Positions 8,211 to 16,892 are shown, counted from the first letter of the stretch. The stretch: DNA of 64,000 nucleotides from Chloroflexi bacterium AL-N1 (GCA_013122435.1 WYDT01000021.1:1-64000), one strand, 5' to 3'. Made by a program: numbers and translations. The notes: a model not told the origin generated them from the sequence alone.

Positions 8211-8377
8211 GCCTAACGGCTAAGGTTATGGGGCACTAGGATCGCTCCCGGGACGAACGCCCTATAACGGATTGAAGGAGGATAGAATGGCGAAGCCATC
8301 CGACTGAGCCAGCTTATGCTATGTGCTTACGATTGCAAAGACGCGCTCCTGGTGTCCCAATCGACCCCTGGTTAGGC
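8211..8377 (-). other. attC recombination site of cassette 1
   Basis: A long (167 bp) site bounded by gcctaac (8211-8217) and gttaggc (8371-8377), perfect complements. The next outer parts (tatggggcactagga and tcctggtgtcccaatc) also pair imperfectly. It is longer than most attC sites, so the inner part may include extra DNA. Confidence 0.72.
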
Positions 8378-8388
8378 CAGCCATTAGG

Positions 8389-8811
8389 TTATTTTTCGAT
8401 CGTTTTTTCGCTTTCGTGGAAATGGAAGCTATATTTTTTAGCAACATCAGCCATGACCTTGTGAATGGCATCTGAATCATCGCAATCGACATGACAACAC
8501 CAAAGTCGATGCCATTTCTTGATCTTTTTATGGTATTTGATCGCAATGAGGTCAGTTCTATCTGGATCATCCACGTAATAGCCAATTGCGATTACGTAAT
8601 GATTTATGCCATCTGAGCACTCGGAATAAACGCCCCAATCTTCATCGCAGCCACCTTTTAGGTGACTGGGGACAATAAGCCCTTTGCCTAGAATGGCAGC
8701 CTCCACCTTAAGATACACGGAGTTGCATGCTTTGATGGAACTAGGATCTTCCTCAGCGAATAGGCTTTCATCAACGGCCACAACCAAAGTGTTGCTATCG
8801 GGTAGGGGCAT
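8389..8811 (-). CDS. Hypothetical protein (cassette 1, nearest attI)
   Basis: A 140-residue acidic, soluble protein (MPLPDSNTLVVAVDESLF...) that I do not recognise. It has several Cys and His (CDEDWGVYSEC, WCCHVDCDD). It is the first cassette, so it is probably the one most recently inserted and the best expressed if attI carries a promoter. Its ATG starts ten bases after the attI core. No clear ribosome site is seen. Confidence 0.7.
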   Translation of the reverse strand: MPLPDSNTLVVAVDESLFAEEDPSSIKACNSVYLKVEAAILGKGLIVPSHLKGGCDEDWGVYSECSDGINHYVIAIGYYVDDPDRTDLIAIKYHKKIKKWHRLWCCHVDCDDSDAIHKVMADVAKKYSFHFHESEKTIEK

Positions 8812-8821
8812 TGCTTGGAGG

Positions 8822-8940
8822 GCCTAACATGAAGTAGGTGGATTATTTCCGCCTATCTCCGACCGTATGAGGCCGCGCCCGTATCCGCCTATCTCCTGGG
8901 AACGGTATAGATAGGCGGACAAATCATCCGTCTATTCATC
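8822..8940 (-). other. attI-like primary integration site with repeated integrase-site motifs
   Basis: The core gcctaac (8822-8828, GTTAGGC in cassette direction) marks the junction with cassette 1. Between it and the integrase gene lie two direct copies of tccgcctatctcc (8848-8860, 8884-8896), one inverted copy of the first 11 bases (8909-8919) and a degenerate copy at 8927-8937. Repeats next to the attI core in known integrons are integrase-binding sites, so these are good candidates. A cassette promoter is expected here, but I could not pick one with confidence. Confidence 0.75.
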
Positions 8941-9000
8941 TTACCATGCAGGTTGCATCGGGTCAAGCACCATCGTTGCATCCAGCGGAGAAAACACGTC

Positions 9001-9966
9001 ATGGACTTACCCAATCCCCGTCTGCTCGACCAGGTCCGTCAGGCGCTGCGCCGCAAACACTACTCAATTCGTACCGAAGAAGCCTATGTCGGTTGGATTA
9101 AACGCTACATTCTGTTTCATAACAAACGTCACCCCAAAGAGATGGGTGTGGTTGAGGTGGAGGCCTACCTGACGCACCTCGCCGTTGATGGACAAGTTGC
9201 TGCTTCAACCCAGAACCAGGCCTTGCATGCCTTGCTGTTTCTGTATGCCGCAGTGCTGCATCAGCCGCTGGACGCGGTCATTCAGGCGGCCCGCGCCAAG
9301 CGCCCGGAACGCCTCCCCACCGTGCTGAACCGTGCGGAAGTGCGTCGTCTGCTCGACGAGTTGAACGGTATCCATCGGCTGCAGGCACAGCTGCTCTATG
9401 GCAGCGGCCTGCGCTTGCTTGAATGTCTGCGCCTGCGGGTAAAAGACCTGGACTTCGACTATCGGCAAATCACGGTGCGCGCTGGCAAAGGCCAGAAAGA
9501 CCGCCGCACCATGCTCCCTGTCCGCTTGGTCGTCCCGCTCCAGCAGCACCTCCAGCAGGTGCAGGCCATACATCAGGACGACCTGCGGCAGGGCTATGGC
9601 ACCGTGTTTTTGCCTGATGCGTTGGCGCGCAAATTTCCCAATGCCGAACGAGAGTGGTGCTGGCAGTATGTCTTTCCTGCCCACAGGCGTTCGCCCGACC
9701 CCCGCAGCGGGGTGATTCGTCGCCATCATATGGACGAAAGCGGCCTGCAAAAAGCGGTGCGCAACGCAACTCAACGCCTGGCCTTCACCAACCGCGTGAC
9801 ATGCCACACCCTCCGTCACTCCTTCGCCACCCACTTGCTCGAAGACGGCTACGATATGCGCACGATCCAGGAGTTGTTGGGGCACAAGGATGTGAAAACC
9901 ACGATGATCTACACCCATGTGCTCAACAAGGGCGGGCGTGGTGTCCGCAGCCCGCTGGATGGCTGA
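9001..9966 (+). CDS. intI: Integron integrase (tyrosine recombinase)
   Basis: A 321-residue site-specific tyrosine recombinase. An N-terminal SAM-like DNA-binding domain (about residues 5-90) is followed by a catalytic domain with R138 (GSGLRLLE), K163 (AGKGQKDR), H269 and R272 (CHTLRHSF), H295 (LLGHKD) and the nucleophile Y304 (TTMIYTH). The insert at about residues 209-255 (LARKFPNAEREWCWQYVFPA, RRHHMDESGLQKAV) is the extra helix found only in integron integrases, which separates it from XerC/D and phage integrases. The enzyme joins attC and attI sites. I use the ATG at 9001 (MDLPNPRLLD), preceded by GGAG. The gene is divergent from the cassette array, as in other integrons. It looks intact. 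Confidence 0.96.
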   Translation: MDLPNPRLLDQVRQALRRKHYSIRTEEAYVGWIKRYILFHNKRHPKEMGVVEVEAYLTHLAVDGQVAASTQNQALHALLFLYAAVLHQPLDAVIQAARAKRPERLPTVLNRAEVRRLLDELNGIHRLQAQLLYGSGLRLLECLRLRVKDLDFDYRQITVRAGKGQKDRRTMLPVRLVVPLQQHLQQVQAIHQDDLRQGYGTVFLPDALARKFPNAEREWCWQYVFPAHRRSPDPRSGVIRRHHMDESGLQKAVRNATQRLAFTNRVTCHTLRHSFATHLLEDGYDMRTIQELLGHKDVKTTMIYTHVLNKGGRGVRSPLDG

Positions 9967-10070
9967 AGACAGTCGGGAGAAGGCAGGAGTCAGCAGCGCG
10001 GATCAGCAGTGTAAACCTGTCCTCCTACCTTCTCACGCATCGCCCCGCCCGTCCTGCCTCCTCTGCGTCT

Positions 10071-11156
10071 TCAGGATTGTAGTGGGAAGCCACCTGTCAC
10101 CGCTTTGAGATGCTCAAAAAACGCTCGTTTCCACGGGTCATTGATCGACCAGTTGATCGGCAGGGTTTGAAAACCACTGAGTTTTGCGTAGTCCGTTTCG
10201 CGTGGATGGTGGTGCCAATTAATGAAGCGGTCGTGTTGATACATTGATCCATACCCCTGATGGTAGAAGCCCCAGGAAACCTCCTCCTCAATGGCCACGT
10301 CCATATTCTCAATCAGGGTGCTGTCTTCATTGATCAGAATCGGTCGTGGTCGTTGCTTGATGGGGGCCAGATTCCTCCACTCGCGGAGTTTCTGCCGGAG
10401 TTCATCAGGGGTATGGTTATTCCCGTGGGGCATTGTGACATCTTCGGCAGCCAGCCACTCATCAGAAGGAATAACATGGTCAGGAAAGGCACTGTTTCCG
10501 ACCAGGAGGCGTCGCCCATCCAGAGTGGTTTGTCTGACCATGTCGAGATAACGCGGGATCTGGTCGATTGAAAAGTAGGGTGTCAGGTCATCGCGGGCCT
10601 CGTTCATGATCTCCACGATGATGTTGCGGTATCCGCTTTGAAGCAACCACTCAGTAGCATTGCGTATGCCCCGATCAACGGCCTGCTGGTTCGCAAAAAC
10701 GTTGCGGTGCATGGCATAGGTGTAACTGACAATCACAACCATGCCACAATCGTCGGCGGTTTGCAGCACCTGCGCCAGTCGGTCGAGATAGGGTTGCTTC
10801 AGAGAACCATCGGGAGCAAAGGCAGATGTGTGGTAGTGATGGTAGAAGTCGGGTGCATAGTTACTGCCGCCACCCTGGAGACCGACGGTTACACCGAGGA
10901 GGCCATGCTGCTTGTAGATGGGCAGCATGGCGCAGAATTCGCTGGTATTGCGTGCAGCATCCCAGACACCAGTATCAGGATAGGCCCAATGTTGGGCTGT
11001 GTCAGGATTTTCGTCATCGAAAATAGCCTGGATCATCCGTGAGTTAAAGAGCAAGCCTTCGATTGAGTGACCTCGAAAACTCTTTCCTGCGTAGGTCGGC
11101 TGGCCATTGATCAGGAAGGATTCACCCTCGATGCTTAATACGGTTCCGGTGTTCAT
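10071..11156 (-). CDS. Clan-A glycoside hydrolase, cellulase-like
   Basis: A 361-residue protein with a TIM-barrel layout. The likely acid/base is E186, after Asn in VEIMNEARDD at the end of strand 4, and the likely nucleophile is E277 in ILINEDST. This is the GH5-like clan A pattern; the exact family and substrate are uncertain. There is no signal peptide, so it probably works on imported oligosaccharides. It follows the GH1 gene by 11 bases and should be the last gene of the operon that begins at 14738. Confidence 0.75.
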   Translation of the reverse strand: MNTGTVLSIEGESFLINGQPTYAGKSFRGHSIEGLLFNSRMIQAIFDDENPDTAQHWAYPDTGVWDAARNTSEFCAMLPIYKQHGLLGVTVGLQGGGSNYAPDFYHHYHTSAFAPDGSLKQPYLDRLAQVLQTADDCGMVVIVSYTYAMHRNVFANQQAVDRGIRNATEWLLQSGYRNIIVEIMNEARDDLTPYFSIDQIPRYLDMVRQTTLDGRRLLVGNSAFPDHVIPSDEWLAAEDVTMPHGNNHTPDELRQKLREWRNLAPIKQRPRPILINEDSTLIENMDVAIEEEVSWGFYHQGYGSMYQHDRFINWHHHPRETDYAKLSGFQTLPINWSINDPWKRAFFEHLKAVTGGFPLQS

Positions 11157-11167
11157 CTGTGTACCTT

Positions 11168-12496
11168 TTATGTTTTAAGCAACTCCTTAAACCATTTTGC
11201 GCTGTCTTTCGGGATACGCGCCTGTGTCTCATAATCGACATACACAATACCAAAACGTTTGGTATAACCAAAGGCCCACTCAAAGTTATCCATCAGACTC
11301 CACGCAAAGTACCCACGGACGTCGACACCTTGCTGCATGGCGTTTTGTACGGCCTGTAAATGTGTCTCGTAGTAGTGGGTACGGGCCTGATCGTGGACTT
11401 GATCGTCATTCAATTCATCAGGGTATGCGGCACCGTTTTCGGTAATATAGATCGGCGGGAGGATGTAATCGTTGTGGATCTGTACCAGCAGGTTGGTAAG
11501 TCCTTCAGGGAATACCTCCCAGCCCATGTCGGTGTACTCGGCATCCTCTAACTTGATATGTTGTGCATGTGGCCACGGCTCTGACTCATCGTAGGCTACC
11601 AAACCACGGCTGTAGTAGTTCACGCCCAGAAAGTCGAGGGGCGCACTCATGATTGCCAGATCACCATCCTGTGTCTGTGGTACATGTTCGCCATATGCTT
11701 CCCACGCTTCTTCCGGATAGTTGCCCAGGAAGAGTGGGTCGAGATACCAGCGGTTCACAAAGCCGTTGATTTGTTGTGCGAGAGCCACATCTTCTGCCGA
11801 GTCGCTATGGGGATACATCGGTGTTAAATTGACGACGATACCGTGTTGGGCGTTTGGCGCATTGGCCCGCATCACAGGCAGCGCAGCACCATGGGCCAGC
11901 AGCAGATGGTGGGCAGCCTGGAGCCCCATGGCAGTATCAGTGTATCCCGGAGCATGTTCGCCTTGGGTGTAGCCAAGATACGCGCTACACCATGGCTCAT
12001 TAAGGGTGGCGTAGGCCGTGACTCGATCTCCTAACCGTCGTGTGACGATATCGGCATACTGGACAAATGCCTCGACAACTTCCCGTGAAACCCAGCCGCC
12101 CTGGTCTTCAAGTGTCTGCGGCAGATCCCAGTGGTAGAGGGTACAGAAAGGTTGTATATCGCGTTCGAGCAATCCGTCAACCAGGCGGTCGTAGAAGTCA
12201 AGTCCCTTTTGGTTAACCGTACTTGTGCCGGTTGGCAAGATGCGGGGCCATGCGACACTAAAGCGGTATGCCTTGAAACCAAGGCTTTGGATGAGATCGA
12301 GATCCTGTTCCCAGAGATGATAGTGATCGCAGGCAATTGCCCCATTCGTTTGGTCGCTAATCTTCCCTGGTGTCGCACAGAATGTATCCCAGATCGATGG
12401 ACCGCGACCATCTTTAGTAGTGGCCCCCTCGATTTGGTAACTCGATGTGGCAACACCCCAGACAAACGAGGATGGAAAAGTGAGTCGGTGGTTCAT
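11168..12496 (-). CDS. GH1 family beta-glucosidase
   Basis: A 442-residue cytoplasmic glycoside hydrolase family 1 enzyme. It starts with FPSSFVWGVATSSYQIEGA, has the acid/base E167 in TLNEPWC and the nucleophile E353 in YITENGAAY. It would release glucose or a related sugar from the non-reducing end of beta-glucosides such as cellobiose. I use the ATG at 12496 (MNHRLTF): the frame is open back to 12634, but that extension overlaps the end of the FG-GAP gene and is not part of the GH1 fold. It lies between the FG-GAP gene (28-base gap) and the clan-A glycosidase. Confidence 0.93.
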   Translation of the reverse strand: MNHRLTFPSSFVWGVATSSYQIEGATTKDGRGPSIWDTFCATPGKISDQTNGAIACDHYHLWEQDLDLIQSLGFKAYRFSVAWPRILPTGTSTVNQKGLDFYDRLVDGLLERDIQPFCTLYHWDLPQTLEDQGGWVSREVVEAFVQYADIVTRRLGDRVTAYATLNEPWCSAYLGYTQGEHAPGYTDTAMGLQAAHHLLLAHGAALPVMRANAPNAQHGIVVNLTPMYPHSDSAEDVALAQQINGFVNRWYLDPLFLGNYPEEAWEAYGEHVPQTQDGDLAIMSAPLDFLGVNYYSRGLVAYDESEPWPHAQHIKLEDAEYTDMGWEVFPEGLTNLLVQIHNDYILPPIYITENGAAYPDELNDDQVHDQARTHYYETHLQAVQNAMQQGVDVRGYFAWSLMDNFEWAFGYTKRFGIVYVDYETQARIPKDSAKWFKELLKT

Positions 12497-12524
12497 GGTT
12501 TGTTTGGCTTTCTTGTAGTATTCT

Positions 12525-14738
12525 TTATGGCTTTGACCAGAGATGAACATAAACTGGCTCATACCAACTGTGACTGATAATGCCAATACGCTCGGGATCA
12601 AGCTGGATGATTTTTGCTCCATCGTGATGCTCAAACCGATTGTCTAACGTATAACGTTTCCAGCTATGTCCAAGCGGATCGGCTTTTTTGTAGACCAGCA
12701 AACGTGACTGGCTGCGATATGGCGCAAACGCATGGTGTTCACCACAGATAATCTCCTCTTCGCCGTCGCCATCCAGATCAGCCACACTGAGTGAGTGTGC
12801 ACACCGTACAGTGTCGATCACGTGTTTGGTCCACGGTTGGGTGGGATCGTCCGGTTGCTCAAACCACGCGAGCTGTGACCATGGCGTCTGTCGATTGGTA
12901 AAATCAATCACTTCCTGACCCAGAATGACATCAATACGCCCATCGTTATTGATGTCCATTAAACCGAGGCGAGCCGGATAAAAATCTTCGGTAATCGTAT
13001 GGGGCGTGAAGGTGCTGTCGCCGTTATTTTGAAGCCACCAGCAGCCTGCAATAAGATCAAGGTGTCCATTGCCATTCACATCACAGGCCGTAATCTCTTC
13101 ACCGTAAATGATCGGAGCGAGCACCCGTTTCTCCCATGGGTGATGTGTTAGGTCTGGTGGGATAACCCATAGTTCGGGATAGTGCGGCGGGTCGGCATCA
13201 GGTTGGGCATGGGCGCTGTGGTAGGTCGTGATCAGCGCTAATCCGCCGTTGGGTAGCAAAGGCGCGATAGCTGATCCGTGGGGCCAGTCGCCTGTACCAA
13301 CGCCAATCTCGTGTAGTGTCCACTTATGATTGAACGGATCAATGGGTTTGAGCCAGCACAGATCGCTACTCAGACCGGCATATCCGTGTGCGTCGCCGTT
13401 GCGTTTGGTGGCGATAAACTCCATACGTCCGTCACCGTCGATATCGTAGGTGTTGATAACCTGGCAGATACCCGGAATGGGATAGCGCTCCCACGAAGGG
13501 TTGTGATACCACCACGACCCACACACCACATCTTCGCGTCCATCACCATCCACATCAACCGCAAGGATGTCGGAAGCTGTCTCCCCCTTGTCACGGTCGA
13601 TAAAACGGTGTTGGTAGTCGTTGTTGGGTGATGGTGTTTTGGTTTGTTTGAAAAAATGTACCTTGGGGACACGCCACTCTTTGCCGGCTATTTCCGCAAT
13701 GCCGTCACCATCGATATCAGCCAGCGTTGCCTCGTGGGTTCCGGCGCCACGGTACAACAGTTCCCGTTGCCAGGTCGCGCCGTTATCGGTGCTGCGGTAC
13801 TCCAGCATTTGTGCATCAAAATTGTAGGGCGGGTTCCAACCACCACCAGCCATTTCTGCCAGCAGTATGCACACCTCGTTGCTCTGTTGGTCACGTTGGG
13901 CGATGAGCGTATGTCCATAGTAGATATCGGTGTCGAGGAGGTGCTCAACCCATGGGTGTGATGGATCTTCGATCATGCGGTTTTCAAACCAGGAGAGTGT
14001 CCCCTCAAGGTATTCCGAATCGATAATCACCAGGTCGTCGCGCCCATTGCCGGTGATATCGACAGCAGCCACGCGACACATCTCACGTTTGTCGGGCGCC
14101 ACTTCAAGGAATGGCCAGGGTCCGTCGTAGGGACCATCTTCTGGTTGGAGGTAGAGTCGCACACCCGAGGCAATCTCCAATCGACCGTCGTGATTGAAAT
14201 CGCTTACAGCCAAACCCTCTTCGACTTTACCGGCTTGAATGGTGTAGCGCTGCCATGGATCGCGGATGTTGTTAGTACGTTTGTAGATGAAGAGGCCGGG
14301 TCGAGCGGAATAACATGCGTTTGCAATCAGTTCGCGCTCACCATCGCCATCGATGTCAGCAAAGAGCAAATCGTGAACGCTCCCCTGTGGTGCCGGGTCA
14401 ATAAAAAAGACATCCCATGGTTCAGAAAGAGGGCCTGTAGGTGTAAAGCAGAAAAGGCGCGAGGGGCCGTCCTCAAATATATCGCTGCCCCCGACGAGTG
14501 AAAGTTGGTCATTGCCGTTGACATCCTCAAGTATCAGACCGACGGCAAAGAGACCACAGGCGATGACGCCACGTTCTTGAGTAGCAGGGCGATACCATAG
14601 CAATGCACCATCACCACCGATAAACATCTCGCTGTAGCCATCCTGATCGATATCTCCGACAGCAAGACTTGTGAGACCTTCTTGTGCGCTGACGGGTGCT
14701 GCAGCATCCAAGAGCGTTAGTTCCCATATACTTTGCAT
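12525..14738 (-). CDS. FG-GAP/VCBS-repeat beta-propeller protein
   Basis: A 737-residue protein made of many repeats with the calcium-loop pattern DxDGDG or DINNDG (for example GDIDQDGYSEMF, DIDGDGEREL, DVDGDGREDV, DLDGDGEEEI), as in the FG-GAP repeats of integrin-alpha and VCBS proteins. It probably folds as one or two seven-bladed propellers. Unusually for this family no signal peptide is seen at the ATG (MQSIWELTLLDAAAP). GAGGAGG lies just upstream of the start, and a LacI-type operator lies about 80 bases further up. It is the first gene of a sugar-use operon; its role is not known. Confidence 0.85.
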   Translation of the reverse strand: MQSIWELTLLDAAAPVSAQEGLTSLAVGDIDQDGYSEMFIGGDGALLWYRPATQERGVIACGLFAVGLILEDVNGNDQLSLVGGSDIFEDGPSRLFCFTPTGPLSEPWDVFFIDPAPQGSVHDLLFADIDGDGERELIANACYSARPGLFIYKRTNNIRDPWQRYTIQAGKVEEGLAVSDFNHDGRLEIASGVRLYLQPEDGPYDGPWPFLEVAPDKREMCRVAAVDITGNGRDDLVIIDSEYLEGTLSWFENRMIEDPSHPWVEHLLDTDIYYGHTLIAQRDQQSNEVCILLAEMAGGGWNPPYNFDAQMLEYRSTDNGATWQRELLYRGAGTHEATLADIDGDGIAEIAGKEWRVPKVHFFKQTKTPSPNNDYQHRFIDRDKGETASDILAVDVDGDGREDVVCGSWWYHNPSWERYPIPGICQVINTYDIDGDGRMEFIATKRNGDAHGYAGLSSDLCWLKPIDPFNHKWTLHEIGVGTGDWPHGSAIAPLLPNGGLALITTYHSAHAQPDADPPHYPELWVIPPDLTHHPWEKRVLAPIIYGEEITACDVNGNGHLDLIAGCWWLQNNGDSTFTPHTITEDFYPARLGLMDINNDGRIDVILGQEVIDFTNRQTPWSQLAWFEQPDDPTQPWTKHVIDTVRCAHSLSVADLDGDGEEEIICGEHHAFAPYRSQSRLLVYKKADPLGHSWKRYTLDNRFEHHDGAKIIQLDPERIGIISHSWYEPVYVHLWSKP

Positions 14739-14820
14739 GTCGGCCTCCTCAGTGAGATATCTACAGTCTATGTTTCATGATGTTTTAATAAACAAACAGC
14801 GCTTTTATTGTAACATAAAA

Positions 14821-14838
14821 ATTGCAAGCGCTTGCAAT
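14821..14838. promoter_or_regulatory. LacI/GalR-type operator upstream of the glycosidase operon
   Basis: The 18-base sequence attgcaagcgcttgcaat is a perfect palindrome with the central CG typical of LacI/GalR-family operators. On the minus strand it sits about ten bases upstream of a tacaat -10-like element and 82 bases before the ATG of the FG-GAP gene, in position for repression relieved by a sugar. No lacI-type gene is in the window. Confidence 0.75.
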
Positions 14839-14942
14839 TCAAAGGCCGATATTCGTGTATTATCTACGGAGTGCGAGCGCCATGCCGCTGTGTAGGAGCA
14901 TGGCTTTTGCACTTTGTAAGTTGCTTATTGATAGGGTAGAAG

Positions 14943-16139
14943 TTATATTCTAGTGGTTCGTTCGTTACGGAGCTGTTTGAGCATACGACGGGCGATAACC
15001 ATGCGGTGCACTTCCGACGGCCCATCGTAGATGCGAAATGCGCGTGCTTCACGGTAGATGTTAGCAATCGGCAGATCCTCGGAGATACCCAGCGAACCAC
15101 AGATCTGGAGTGCCCGGTCGATGACCCGATTGATCGCCTCGGAGACAAAGACTTTACACATGGCAGCTTCGTTACGTGCCTCATCTCCCTGCGCGATCAG
15201 CCAGGAAGCCTGGAATGTCATCATACGTGCGGCGTGCAACTCGATGGCGGAGTCGGCCAGCATCCACTGCAAACCCTCGTGTTGTGCCAAACGTACCCCA
15301 AAAGCCTCACGTTCAACCATGTATGCCCCGGCGACATCCAGCGCACGTTGGGCGGCTCCGATCCAGCGCATGCAGTGTGTCAAGCGGGCGGGGCCGAGGC
15401 GAACCTGGGCAAATTTGAAGCCCTTCCCTACTTCACCAAGCACGCGATCTTCTGGAACAGTACAGTTTTCAAACATAAGCTCACAGTGTCCACCAGGGGC
15501 AGGTATGGTCAGTCCTTCGATCCGTCGGACCATTTCAAGACCCGGTGTTCCTGCATCAACAAGAAAGAGCGTACAGCCCTCGGTGGCTGGGACATCTGGA
15601 TTGGTTCGTGCCATCACGATAAAGAATGCTGCCCCATCGGCGCCAGTCGCATACGTCTTGTGACCGTTGATAACCCAGTGGTCGGGGCGTTTTTCCGCGT
15701 GGGTCCGGATCATGGTTGGGTCTGATCCGGCGCCAGGGGCTGGCTCTGTCATGGCGAAACACGAGCGGGTGTTACCTTCAATGAGTGGTAGCAGGTAGCG
15801 CTCCTTTTGTGGTTTGGTCCCAATGTGGTGTAAGAGATGCATATTGCCTTCATCGGGCGCGGAGCAGTTGAGTGCGAGTGGGCCAAGAAGACTGTAGCCA
15901 GCCGCCTCAAATACCGGGCAACACTCCAACAAGTCTAAGCCCAGTCCCCCATACTCGACCGGAATCTGTGGATTGTAAATACCTGCGTCACGTGCTTGCG
16001 TGCGTACAGCAGCAAGTTGCTCAGGCGACAGACCATCTTTATGGTGGGCCTGTTTCTCAAGGGGAATAACCTCATCGCGAATAAAGGTTTTGACACGTTC
16101 GGTGAGCTCGACGGCGCGCTCTGGAGGGGTGAAATCCAT
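14943..16139 (-). CDS. Acyl-CoA dehydrogenase, ACAD10/11-like
   Basis: A 398-residue flavoenzyme of the acyl-CoA dehydrogenase family. It has the FAD-binding CFAMTEPAPGAGSDPT segment and ends with AFRIYDGPSEVHRMVIARR, in which Asp takes the place usually held by the catalytic Glu, as in the ACAD10/ACAD11 group. It would oxidise an acyl-CoA and pass electrons to ETF. AAGGAG precedes the ATG. It is next to a histidine phosphatase and divergent from an APH-family kinase. In animals the APH and ACAD parts are fused in ACAD10/11, which act on 4-hydroxyacyl-CoAs, so a similar role is inferred here. Confidence 0.9.
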   Translation of the reverse strand: MDFTPPERAVELTERVKTFIRDEVIPLEKQAHHKDGLSPEQLAAVRTQARDAGIYNPQIPVEYGGLGLDLLECCPVFEAAGYSLLGPLALNCSAPDEGNMHLLHHIGTKPQKERYLLPLIEGNTRSCFAMTEPAPGAGSDPTMIRTHAEKRPDHWVINGHKTYATGADGAAFFIVMARTNPDVPATEGCTLFLVDAGTPGLEMVRRIEGLTIPAPGGHCELMFENCTVPEDRVLGEVGKGFKFAQVRLGPARLTHCMRWIGAAQRALDVAGAYMVEREAFGVRLAQHEGLQWMLADSAIELHAARMMTFQASWLIAQGDEARNEAAMCKVFVSEAINRVIDRALQICGSLGISEDLPIANIYREARAFRIYDGPSEVHRMVIARRMLKQLRNERTTRI

Positions 16140-16154
16140 GGGTAAGCTCCTTTG

Positions 16155-16892
16155 CTATCGACCTTTTGACTGTGCAGCGAGAAAATACCGTTCCATCGTA
16201 GTCAACGATAGTCCTGTTTTAATGGGATTGTAGGGTGTGTAATTGAGCAGCCGCAGAATGCCATAACCATGTTCATCAACATCAATGATATTGATACAGG
16301 CCGCATCCTGCTCGATATGGCCGAGAAAATCGAGTTGTGCGCCAAACACATCGGCGAGAATGACGCGATTGGTGGCTCCGTGTGCTACCAGTAGCAGGCA
16401 ACGCCAGGTTGAGTCAGTGAGAATAGCACGAAAAGCCGCTACGATCCGCTCACGAAAGACCCCAAAAGTTTCTCCAAGCAAAAAATGATCGTCTGGCTGA
16501 ATCGATCGGGTGAAAGCCTGGGTCAACATGGTACGCATTTCTTGCGGCGATAGGTTTGCCATATGCCCGATGTTATCGGCACGGATCTCCTGTAGGTCGG
16601 GAACTGTTTGTGAAGCCAGGTTGCGTTGTCCCAGCACAATACGAAGTGTGTTGTCGGTTCGCACCAGTCCGGTGGAAATGGCCGCGTCAAATGGGACATC
16701 GATCAATGTTTGTGCAGCGGCCTGTGCCTGGGTATGCCCGTCCTCAGTAAGCTGGGCCAGGTCAGGTGCCACAGGTTGCCCATCTTGAAAATAATTCACC
16801 TCACCATGGCGCATTAAAACAATGCGTCGTCGCTGGGGAAGTGGTTGCACATCTGGCATTTCCGATGTATCTTGGTAGTTATTCGTTGGCAC
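16155..16892 (-). CDS. Histidine phosphatase (phosphoglycerate mutase-like) family protein
   Basis: A 245-residue protein with the RHG motif IVLMRHGEVNY (about residues 24-34), which supplies the phosphorylated His, and the second active-site His in LLVAHGATNRV. It removes or moves phosphate from a small molecule; the substrate is unknown. The start is probably GTG at 16892, with AAGGGG six bases upstream; an ATG at 16859 is the alternative. It lies 15 bases upstream of the acyl-CoA dehydrogenase gene in the same operon and is divergent from the APH-type kinase, so it could act in the same acid-degradation pathway. Confidence 0.88.
   Translation of the reverse strand: MPTNNYQDTSEMPDVQPLPQRRRIVLMRHGEVNYFQDGQPVAPDLAQLTEDGHTQAQAAAQTLIDVPFDAAISTGLVRTDNTLRIVLGQRNLASQTVPDLQEIRADNIGHMANLSPQEMRTMLTQAFTRSIQPDDHFLLGETFGVFRERIVAAFRAILTDSTWRCLLLVAHGATNRVILADVFGAQLDFLGHIEQDAACINIIDVDEHGYGILRLLNYTPYNPIKTGLSLTTMERYFLAAQSKGR

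Noticed and set aside
9967..10070. Possible second attI or recombination site after the integrase gene
   Set aside because: No core site or paired repeats are present; the region looks like a plain 3' end between convergent genes.
12497..12634. N-terminal extension of the GH1 frame
   Set aside because: It overlaps the 3' end of the FG-GAP gene and is not part of the GH1 fold.
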